Shown here: positions 1-5,605 of the stretch, piece by piece
How the letters are laid out: each line of letters starts with the position of its first letter
Numbering within the stretch: the first letter of the stretch is position 1
Assembly (NCBI GenBank): GCA_011046315.1
Contig: DSAU01000371.1
Span: forward strand, 1 to 7,661
Length of the DNA stretch: 7,661 bases
Source: a bacterium
GTDB taxonomy: Bacteria; Zhuqueibacterota; Zhuqueibacteria; Thermofontimicrobiales; Thermofontimicrobiaceae
Reading direction: 5' to 3'
Notes under the pieces: generated by a model
What the model saw: only the letters and a program-made list of their open reading frames with translations
The model's database searches: none
What the model was told of the DNA's origin: nothing
Made by a program: the position numbers and the translations under genes

Positions 1-1
1 T

Positions 2-64
2 AATAAAATTGCTTTTGACGAGTACCGAACCGGCGTTATCTACATTCTTGAATTGGCGCCTTAA
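2..64 (+). CDS. C-terminal tail of an unidentified upstream gene (partial)
   Basis: An open frame enters from the window edge and ends at TAA 62-64. Its last residues read FDEYRTGVIYILELAP, which has the alternating hydrophobic pattern of a beta strand and looks like a genuine protein end. Only 20 codons are visible, too few to name a family. The next gene starts 60 bp downstream on the same strand. The frame could be fortuitous; a longer upstream sequence would settle it. Confidence 0.4.
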   Translation, partial: NKIAFDEYRTGVIYILELAP

Positions 65-71
65 CAGAGCA

Positions 72-79
72 TATTTTTG
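72..79 (+). promoter_or_regulatory. Possible Bacteroidetes-type -7 promoter element
   Basis: TATTTTTG fits the TAnnTTTG -7 consensus known from Bacteroidetes, 46 bp upstream of the amidase start codon. A clear TTTG -33 partner is missing at the expected distance; only TTG at 48-50 and ATTG at 52-55 are nearby. In AT-rich spacer DNA such a match can arise by chance, and use of this consensus in the host lineage is assumed. Confidence 0.2.
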
Positions 80-124
80 AATAAAATTTACAAAACCTGA
101 CAACTGAAAACAGGAGCAAAAATA

Positions 125-2659
125 ATGAAATTACGTGGTTTTGTTTTTATAACGACTTTCACAATGTTGATATTTACTTTTCCGTTATTCGGACAGGTGG
201 AAGGGCTGTCCGGTTGGAATATTTTTCTCGATCCGGGACACAGCGGAAAGGAAAATATGGGGGTTTACGGCTATTCTGAGGCGGAGAGAAATTTGCGGGT
301 CGCGCTGAGATTACGGGATTACTTACTGGAGACGACAGATATCGACACCGTATTTCTATCTCGGACCAACGATCAACAGAATGTTTCCCTGACGCAACGC
401 AGCGACCTTGCCAATGCACTGGGCGCTGCCTGGTTTCATTCAATCCATAGCGACGCCAGCGGTTCTCCGGGCACGAACAGCACGCTGCTGTTGTGGGGAC
501 AATATTATAACGGACAAGAAAAGGTGCCCAACGGCGGAAAAGCCATGAGCGATATCATGGTCGATCTGCTCACCCGCGGTATGCGGATTCCCACCCGCGG
601 CTCCATCGGTGATTGCAGTTTTTACACCTGGAGTGATTGGTGCCGGACATCCGGCGGTCCCTACCTCTCGGTGAATCGACGCACAACAATGCCATCGGAA
701 CTTAGCGAATCCGGTTTTCACACCAATCCCCGGCAGAACCAATTGTTTATGAATGATCGCTGGAAAAAATTGGAAGCAATGACATTTTACTGGTCCATGT
801 TGCAATTTCACGAGCTGGAGCGTCCGTTTGCAGGTATCGTCACCGGAATCATTAAAGATCAGGAATCCCTCAAGCCGATCAATGGTGCGATTGTCACCAT
901 TGCGGAACAATCCGACACCACCGACACTTTTGAATCTTTGTTCCATAAATACAGCAACGATCCGGATTTGCTGCGCAATGGTTTTTATTTTATCGAAAAT
1001 CTGCCTGATGAGCCGCTGATAATGACCATTGAAGCGCCTGGCTATTATGGCGATACACTGGAAGTAACCCCGTCAGCACCTTTTTTCACTTTTCACGATG
1101 TTCAACTTCTGAGCAGTACTCCACCAACTGTGGTGACTACCACTCCGGCGCATGGCGACACTAATGTCCTGGCGTGGAGTGACATTACGATTGATTTCAG
1201 CAGAAGAATGGATCGTGCTTCTGTTGAAGCGAATTTGACCATGTCTCCGGATGATGAGCTCAGCTATCGCTGGACCGGTAATTATACCCGGCTAATCATC
1301 CGCCCTGACACGCTGCAATTTTTGACCACTTATTCAATCACGATCAGCGGCGCAGCGACCGACAGGCACAACCATCCTCTGGACGGCAATGGAGATGGCG
1401 TTGGCGGCGATGATTTTACTTTTTCTTTCAAAACCGGAACCAGGGATCGGACGCCGCCGGTGGTGGTGTCGTTTCATCCGCCATTGAATGATATTGATGT
1501 GGATCCGGGGCAGATCATCAGTTTCACTTTTGATGAACAAATCAATTTCAGTGGTTTAACCGATGAGCAGTTCCAGCTAAAAAAACTCGCCGATGGTTCG
1601 CTTGTGCCGGGGATTTTTGAACATTACCTGGTGAATGAGAAAAGTGTTTTGTGTTTTTTCCCTGAAGAAAAATTATCCCCCGGTGAAAAATATATCGGTA
1701 AGCTTTTCGAAGGTGTTCAGGACATGTTCGGCAATCAGACTGAGGATTACACAAACCTCAGCTTTGAAACCCGGGATCAACAGTATCAAATTATAACCAT
1801 CGATGTGTTTGAAGATGATATCAGCAACAGGTGGTGGAATCCATCCGTCAGCGGAAGCACCACCGGAATTATTACCGACTCAACCTATCGAAGCACCAGC
1901 GCTGAATATGTCAATCATTTATCTGGCAGCGCCAGATCGATGCAACTAAATTACGGTTGGGAAACCGGCGCCAGCGCCTGGCTGCTACGGCTCTACCTTA
2001 ATGAAAGCACGCCCAAGAATGTGCACTTTGATGAAAATCAGCTGCTACAGGCCTATATTTTCGGCGACGGCAGCGGCAACAAAATTCGCTTTGCTGTTGA
2101 CGACAACGTGCCTGTTTATACCGCAGCCAATCACGAAGTCAGTCCCTGGTACACCATCGATTGGATCGGCTGGCGACTCGTTTCCTGGGATATGGCAAAT
2201 GACACCGCCGGCGTCTGGCTCGGCGATGGCAATCTTGATGGGGTGCTGCGGTTCGATAGCATTCAAATGACCTATACAGAGGGCAGCGCTCCGTTCGGAA
2301 CAATTTACATCGATGATCTGCAGCTATCAAAACCAAAGGAGACTGGTGTCGAATTGCGAGAAACGCTCCCAATCGTTGGAGACTTTCAACTCGGGCAATG
2401 TTATCCCAATCCATTTAATAATAACACCGTGATTCCCTATGTGCTTTATCGACAGGCACGATTGGTGAAATTGTCAATTTATAATACACTGGGGCAGAAA
2501 ATCGCTGTTTTCGAGGATCTGAACACTGCTGCGGGTAAATACCATGTTAACTGGAATACCAAAAACTACATTGAATCAGAAGCCAGCTCAGGAATTTACT
2601 ATTACGAGCTGACAGTTGACGAACAAAAACAGACGAGGAAGATGATTTATTTGAAATAA
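125..2659 (+). CDS. Secreted multidomain N-acetylmuramoyl-L-alanine amidase with type IX secretion sorting domain
   Basis: An 844-residue exported protein predicted to cut the amide bond between N-acetylmuramic acid and L-alanine of peptidoglycan. Residues 1 to about 23 form a Sec signal peptide (K2, R4, hydrophobic 6-22). Residues 31-228 are an Amidase_3 domain: LDPGHSG with zinc ligand H39, E52, IHSDA with H108, and catalytic-type E195 in SESGFHTN. Residues 235-328 resemble a carboxypeptidase regulatory-like domain. Residues 333-437 and 443-550 are two SbsA-type Ig-like domains, the first ending with an acidic DGNGDG segment. Residues 556-735 are beta-rich and unassigned. Residues 752-844 form the C-terminal sorting domain (CYPNPFNNNTVIPY, KMIYLK end). 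C164 and C173 could form a disulfide. The ATG has AGGAG at 112-116, eight bases upstream. Expected location is the cell surface or medium. The enzyme family is clear; the physiological target, own wall or other cells, is not. Confidence 0.88.
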   Translation: MKLRGFVFITTFTMLIFTFPLFGQVEGLSGWNIFLDPGHSGKENMGVYGYSEAERNLRVALRLRDYLLETTDIDTVFLSRTNDQQNVSLTQRSDLANALGAAWFHSIHSDASGSPGTNSTLLLWGQYYNGQEKVPNGGKAMSDIMVDLLTRGMRIPTRGSIGDCSFYTWSDWCRTSGGPYLSVNRRTTMPSELSESGFHTNPRQNQLFMNDRWKKLEAMTFYWSMLQFHELERPFAGIVTGIIKDQESLKPINGAIVTIAEQSDTTDTFESLFHKYSNDPDLLRNGFYFIENLPDEPLIMTIEAPGYYGDTLEVTPSAPFFTFHDVQLLSSTPPTVVTTTPAHGDTNVLAWSDITIDFSRRMDRASVEANLTMSPDDELSYRWTGNYTRLIIRPDTLQFLTTYSITISGAATDRHNHPLDGNGDGVGGDDFTFSFKTGTRDRTPPVVVSFHPPLNDIDVDPGQIISFTFDEQINFSGLTDEQFQLKKLADGSLVPGIFEHYLVNEKSVLCFFPEEKLSPGEKYIGKLFEGVQDMFGNQTEDYTNLSFETRDQQYQIITIDVFEDDISNRWWNPSVSGSTTGIITDSTYRSTSAEYVNHLSGSARSMQLNYGWETGASAWLLRLYLNESTPKNVHFDENQLLQAYIFGDGSGNKIRFAVDDNVPVYTAANHEVSPWYTIDWIGWRLVSWDMANDTAGVWLGDGNLDGVLRFDSIQMTYTEGSAPFGTIYIDDLQLSKPKETGVELRETLPIVGDFQLGQCYPNPFNNNTVIPYVLYRQARLVKLSIYNTLGQKIAVFEDLNTAAGKYHVNWNTKNYIESEASSGIYYYELTVDEQKQTRKMIYLK

Positions 2660-2669
2660 TTGAATGACG

Positions 2670-2690
2670 ATACAAAAATAATTGTATTTT
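2670..2690 (+). terminator. Weak hairpin followed by T run after the amidase gene
   Basis: ATACAA (2670-2675) pairs with TTGTAT (2682-2687) around a six-base loop, then TTT. It lies 10 bp after the amidase stop, where a terminator is expected. The stem has six pairs with a single G-C pair and the T run is short, so it may be an inefficient terminator or chance. Confidence 0.25.
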
Positions 2691-2692
2691 AA

Positions 2693-2818
2693 ATTATCAT
2701 GCAAATTCAGGGCGAATCCGGCGCCGGCTAAGAATTGATTGACCAGGCGTTGCAGTTCAATAGTAGCCGGAAAGACAAACCGCTTGTTCCGGTCAATTGC
2801 AGCGCCATTCCGGAATAA
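2693..2818 (+). pseudogene. Fragment of a sigma-54-dependent activator (NtrC-type AAA+ domain), stop in Walker A
   Basis: Reading the frame through 2693-2815 gives IQGESGAG, a stop (TAA 2729-2731), then ELIDQALQFNSSR and KDKPLVPVNCSAIPE. This matches the start of the NtrC-family sigma-54 interaction AAA+ domain (GESGTGKE...NSSR..KPFVPVNCAAIPE). The stop replaces exactly the Walker A lysine that binds ATP phosphates; a single A-to-T change in AAA would do it. The matching stretch covers about 41 codons of a domain normally near 230 residues. An in-frame stop (2690-2692) precedes it and TAA 2816-2818 follows it, after which similarity is lost. No GAFTGA loop, receiver domain or DNA-binding domain is present nearby. 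It is therefore a dead remnant, probably left by deletion or a partial duplication. The absence of a start and RBS fits this. Confidence 0.8.
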
Positions 2819-2847
2819 TTATTCTTTCGATTGAAGGAACAATATCG

Positions 2848-3165
2848 ATGGCTCAAGTCCCGGATAAAATAAAAAAGACAATCTATAAATTTTTGGCTGC
2901 ACTTCAAGAGAACAATATTCCTGTAAAACGCGCTATTCTATTCGGAAGTTATGCCCATGGAAATTATAACGAATGGAGCGACATTGACTTAGCCGTGGTG
3001 TCTGATTTTTTTATTGGAGATCGCTTTGATGACAAGAAAAAAATAAGACCGATTACTCTGTCCATCAGCTACGATTTAGAGATTCTCCCTTACAATACAC
3101 AAGACTTTACCGAAGACGATCCGTTTGTAAAAGAAATTATAAAAACCGGGATTGAGATTGTTTAA
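2848..3165 (+). CDS. Minimal nucleotidyltransferase (MNT/MntA-like, pol-beta superfamily)
   Basis: A 105-residue protein with the pol-beta-type nucleotidyltransferase signature: LFGSYAHG at 31-38 (G33-S34), then SDIDLAV at 44-50 giving metal-binding D45 and D47, and a third acidic position in YDLEILPY (D76 or E78). The C-terminal part (DPFVKEIIKTGIEI) is typical of small stand-alone members. Proteins of this size usually act as the MNT half of HEPN/MNT toxin-antitoxin modules, where MNT can AMPylate and silence the HEPN RNase; that role is family knowledge. No HEPN gene or recognisable remnant lies on either side, so this copy appears solitary here. The ATG at 2848 is chosen because AAGGA sits at 2834-2838 with nine-base spacing. 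A TTG at 2797 in the same frame lies inside the activator remnant and has no support. A nucleotidyltransferase fold is well supported; the substrate is unknown. Confidence 0.8.
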   Translation: MAQVPDKIKKTIYKFLAALQENNIPVKRAILFGSYAHGNYNEWSDIDLAVVSDFFIGDRFDDKKKIRPITLSISYDLEILPYNTQDFTEDDPFVKEIIKTGIEIV

Positions 3166-3222
3166 TTTTTATTGTTTGCAATATCAAAATAGCTGCGATG
3201 CTCTTGCGATAAAAAAATGGTT

Positions 3223-3290
3223 TACCTCGTAGAGGTAGTATTAGTGTAGAAAAAAAACAAAGCCGCAACTCCGATATCCTCGTAGAGGAT
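3223..3290. repeat. Pair of small palindromes sharing a CCTCGTAGAGG core, 53 bp apart
   Basis: TACCTC-GTA-GAGGTA lies at 3223-3237 and ATCCTC-GTA-GAGGAT at 3276-3290. Each can form a six-pair stem with a GTA loop. The 11-base core CCTCGTAGAGG is identical at 3225-3235 and 3278-3288. The outermost pairs differ between copies yet stay complementary (TA/TA versus AT/AT), which hints that the folded form matters. The sequence between them contains an A run and GCCGCAACTCCG. The layout resembles dispersed intergenic repeats with CGTAG-centred palindromes that I recall from FCB genomes; that recollection is not a search result. Confidence 0.65.
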
Positions 3291-3404
3291 TAATAGTTCC
3301 CATGACTCAAATTTATTTATCCTCCATTAAAATAATTATCATATTTACTGAGAAAAATTTTGCCACCAGACAAATAGCATTGTCCCCGCTGTGTAAAATT
3401 AATA

Positions 3405-3422
3405 GCTTAAAAATTTTTGAGC
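3405..3422. repeat. 18-bp imperfect palindrome centred on A5T5
   Basis: GCTTAAAAATTTTTGAGC reads almost the same on both strands; only one symmetric position differs (T against G). It lies 17 bp upstream of the candidate -35 box of the archease promoter. A dyad this size could be an operator, and the A5T5 centre suggests bent DNA. No regulator is identified. Confidence 0.3.
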
Positions 3423-3439
3423 CATTTAAAGGATAATTA

Positions 3440-3468
3440 TTGCAATTTTTCAAGAATTTAGTTATCTT
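3440..3468 (+). promoter_or_regulatory. Candidate sigma-70-like promoter for the archease-rtcB genes
   Basis: TTGCAA (3440-3445) and TATCTT (3463-3468) are separated by 17 bp. Each matches four of six consensus positions. Transcription would begin near 3475, giving a 5' leader of about 47 bases before the archease ATG. The long gene-free spacer upstream supports a promoter somewhere here, but this exact pair is only a pattern match. Confidence 0.35.
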
Positions 3469-3521
3469 TAATGGCGTCAATTGTTTATTGAAACCATAAC
3501 TTTTAGAAAGGGAAACGAGTC

Positions 3522-3956
3522 ATGAGCTCTGCGGCTTCTCCGAAACGATACGAGCAGCTGGAACATTCCGGTGACATCAGAATAAAAGTTTTCGGCGAAT
3601 CTCTGAAAAATCTATATGTGAACGCCGGTTATGCCTTGTTCGATATTATCACCGATGCGGAAAAAATAAAATCCGAGCTGGCAGAAACTGTCGAAGCCAG
3701 CGGCAACGACCGGGAAGAACTGATTGTCAATTGGCTATCAGAACTCAATTATCTTTATTTAACTGAAAGAAAAATTTTTAATAAGTTTGAAATCGACAGG
3801 CTCACTGAGACCGAGCTATCAGCCACGGCTATCGGTGAAAAATTTAATCCACGTCATCATAAATTGAAAAAAGAGATTAAAGCGGTTACATTTCACGATT
3901 TGGAAATCCAGCAACGCGCTAAACATTGGGAAACCAAAATCGTTTTTGATATCTGA
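3522..3956 (+). CDS. Archease, activator of the RNA ligase RtcB
   Basis: A 144-residue cytoplasmic protein of the archease family. Seen in the sequence: N-terminal LEHSGDIRIKVFG (H15, D18) matching the family's HTAD-I-I motif, LYVNAGYALFDII (30-43), a helix around ELIVNWLSELNYLY (66-79), IGEKF (104-108), the KAVTFHDL stretch (120-127) and the IVFDI end with D143. D18 and D143 fit the conserved metal-binding aspartates. Length is usual for the family. Archease is known to speed guanylylation of RtcB and to allow multiple turnovers; the rtcB gene lies 120 bp downstream on the same strand, which strongly supports the assignment. AAAGGGA at 3507-3513 is an eight-base-spaced RBS for the ATG at 3522. 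The motif serine and glycine in HSGD replace the more common threonine and alanine, a mild variation. Confidence 0.93.
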   Translation: MSSAASPKRYEQLEHSGDIRIKVFGESLKNLYVNAGYALFDIITDAEKIKSELAETVEASGNDREELIVNWLSELNYLYLTERKIFNKFEIDRLTETELSATAIGEKFNPRHHKLKKEIKAVTFHDLEIQQRAKHWETKIVFDI

Positions 3957-3994
3957 TTAAAAATTTTATCGCACTAAATAACTTGCTTTCCATG

Positions 3995-4051
3995 AATGGT
4001 GAGCTGTGAGTTTCGCAGCGAGTGGGATCAAGCCATTCACAATTCACCATT
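3995..4051. repeat. Imperfect inverted repeat (hairpin) in the rtcB leader
   Basis: AATGGTGAGCTGTGAG (3995-4010) can pair with TTCACAATTCACCATT (4036-4051): 13 Watson-Crick pairs, two G-U pairs and one C-A mismatch, around a 25-base loop. It fills most of the gap between archease and rtcB and ends 15 bases before the rtcB RBS. A short T-rich stretch follows, so it could attenuate transcription, protect mRNA or alter rtcB translation. It could equally be a relic of a dispersed repeat. Confidence 0.55.
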
Positions 4052-4076
4052 TTTATTTTCAACGGTGGAGGCGGCA

Positions 4077-5519
4077 ATGAATGATTATAAAATTAAAAAA
4101 GTGAACGACTTCCTCTGGGAAATTCCCCGACAAAACCAGATGAATGTTCCGGGGCGAATCTATGCTTCGGAAAAAATGCTATTAAAAATTCGCGAAGATA
4201 ATGCAGAGCAGCAGGTGGTGAATGTGGCGCAATTGCCGGGTATTTTGCAATATTCGCTGGCAATGCCGGATATTCACTGGGGATATGGCTTTCCCATCGG
4301 CGGTGTGGCTGCGTTTGACGTTGACAGCGGCGTGATTTCGCCCGGCGGCGTCGGATATGACATAAACTGCGGCGTGCGCTTGCTCAAAACCGGATTGCAC
4401 AAGCGCGACATTGAGGATAAAATTAAAAACATTATCTATCGGTTGTTCAACTATATTCCTTCCGGTGTTGGATCTAAAGGGAAGCTAAAAATCAGCAACG
4501 AACAATTGAAGCAAGTAATGAAAAAGGGAGCGCGCTGGTCGGTTGAGAACGGCTACGGCAACGAGGCGGATCTGGACAAAATCGAGGAGAACGGCGAGAT
4601 GGCTGGAGCAGAACCGGAGTTCGTTTCTGACCGCGCCTTTAAACGCGGCAGACCACAACTGGGAACGCTCGGTTCGGGAAATCACTTTGTCGAGGTGCAG
4701 TACATCGATCAAATATTTGACGCTAATATCGCTTCCCGGCTGGGATTTTTTGAAGGACAGATCACAATCAGCATCCATACCGGATCGCGCGGGTTTGGGC
4801 ATCAAATATGTGACGATTATATTCGCGTCATGTTGAATGCCGCACAAAAATATGGCATCCAGCTTCCTGACCGTCAATTATGTTGCGCTCCTGTGAATTC
4901 GCCTGAAGGAAAACAATATTTTGGCGCCATGGTTAGTGCGGTTAATTTTGCCTTTGCCAACCGGCAGATCATATCTTTCTGGGTGCAGGAGGCATTGATG
5001 CGGGCGCTGCAAATGAGCCCACGGGATGTCCAGTTGGAAATTGTTTACGAAGTCGCTCATAATATCGCCAAAATGGAAACCCATCAGGTGAATGGTAAAA
5101 AAGTGAAGTGCTGCGTACACCGCAAAGGCGCTACCCGGGCGTTCGGACCAGGAAATCCGGCGCTTCCTCAATGCTACCGCGATTTGGGTCAACCGGTGTT
5201 GATTCCTGGGGATATGGGGCGTGCTTCCTATGTACTGATTGGAACTGAGCAGGCTATGGAACAGACATTTGGTTCGACCTGTCACGGCGCCGGCAGGTTG
5301 CTCAGCCGCAAAAAAGCGATCCAGCAGGCAAAAGGGCGTTCGATTAAACAAGAACTGGAAGATCAGGGAATCTTTATCATGGCGACGAGCATGGCAACGA
5401 TCAATGAAGAGATGCCCGAGGCTTATAAGAACGTCTCCGATGTAGTGGACGCGGTAGTCGGCGCCGGCATCTCCAAAAAAGTGGCGCGGTTGAAGCCGCT
5501 GGGCGTGATTAAAGGTTAG
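4077..5519 (+). CDS. rtcB: RNA-splicing ligase RtcB
   Basis: A 480-residue GTP- and Mn2+-dependent RNA ligase that joins RNA ending in 2',3'-cyclic phosphate or 3'-phosphate to 5'-OH RNA, used in RNA repair and, in some organisms, tRNA splicing. The expected active site is intact: D95 and C98 in GVGYDINCGVR, N202 and H203 in GSGNHFVE, H234 in SIHTGSRGFG, H328 in YEVAHNI, and H403 in STCHGAGR, the position guanylated in the archaeal enzyme. Numbering almost coincides with Pyrococcus horikoshii RtcB. The ATG at 4077 is chosen because GGAGG at 4067-4071 lies five bases upstream and gives the family's usual length. An in-frame ATG at 3996 would add 27 residues encoded by the leader hairpin, without similarity to the family. 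The archease gene lies upstream and ligA follows after 86 bp. No RtcA or RtcR is present in the window. Confidence 0.97.
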   Translation: MNDYKIKKVNDFLWEIPRQNQMNVPGRIYASEKMLLKIREDNAEQQVVNVAQLPGILQYSLAMPDIHWGYGFPIGGVAAFDVDSGVISPGGVGYDINCGVRLLKTGLHKRDIEDKIKNIIYRLFNYIPSGVGSKGKLKISNEQLKQVMKKGARWSVENGYGNEADLDKIEENGEMAGAEPEFVSDRAFKRGRPQLGTLGSGNHFVEVQYIDQIFDANIASRLGFFEGQITISIHTGSRGFGHQICDDYIRVMLNAAQKYGIQLPDRQLCCAPVNSPEGKQYFGAMVSAVNFAFANRQIISFWVQEALMRALQMSPRDVQLEIVYEVAHNIAKMETHQVNGKKVKCCVHRKGATRAFGPGNPALPQCYRDLGQPVLIPGDMGRASYVLIGTEQAMEQTFGSTCHGAGRLLSRKKAIQQAKGRSIKQELEDQGIFIMATSMATINEEMPEAYKNVSDVVDAVVGAGISKKVARLKPLGVIKG

Positions 5520-5605
5520 ATTGTAGCCATTTATACACAAGCTCTGGAGAATGAAATGAATCTTGGCCCACTTTACGTCTTGGAACCGAAAAAAGGAAAA
5601 CCAAA

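Larger units (their letters stand above)
3166..3521. other. 356-bp AT-rich intergenic region
   Basis: Between the nucleotidyltransferase and archease genes I find no convincing gene on either strand. The region holds the paired palindromes at 3223-3290, an 18-bp imperfect palindrome at 3405-3422 and a candidate promoter at 3440-3468. The sequence is markedly AT-rich with many A and T runs compared with the coding DNA around it. Confidence 0.7.

Noticed and set aside
2797..2847. Earlier TTG start for the nucleotidyltransferase
   Set aside because: The TTG lies inside the sigma-54 activator remnant and has no RBS. The ATG at 2848 has AAGGA at good spacing and gives a typical family N-terminus.
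3194..3210. Direct repeat TGCGAT...TGCGAT after the nucleotidyltransferase gene
   Set aside because: Two six-base copies 11 bp apart are within chance expectation, and they do not form a hairpin or match the nearby palindromes.
3302..3436. A 44-codon open frame starting MTQIYLSSIK in the spacer before archease
   Set aside because: It has no RBS at a usable distance (the nearest GAGG is inside the palindrome, 13 bases away) and very AT-driven composition. It resembles no family I know. A chance frame in AT-rich DNA is more likely.
3166..3521. CRISPR array or riboswitch in the long spacer
   Set aside because: Only two repeat copies occur, with short palindromic cores rather than full CRISPR repeats, and no cas gene is near. 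No conserved riboswitch motif was recognised.
3996..4076. N-terminal extension of RtcB from the ATG at 3996
   Set aside because: The 27 extra residues are encoded by the hairpin-forming leader and do not resemble RtcB. The ATG at 4077 has a strong GGAGG and yields the usual 480 residues.
4878..5540. A 220-residue open frame on the minus strand opposite rtcB
   Set aside because: It runs antiparallel to the highly conserved RtcB coding sequence, shows no recognisable motif and has a composition expected of a shadow frame.
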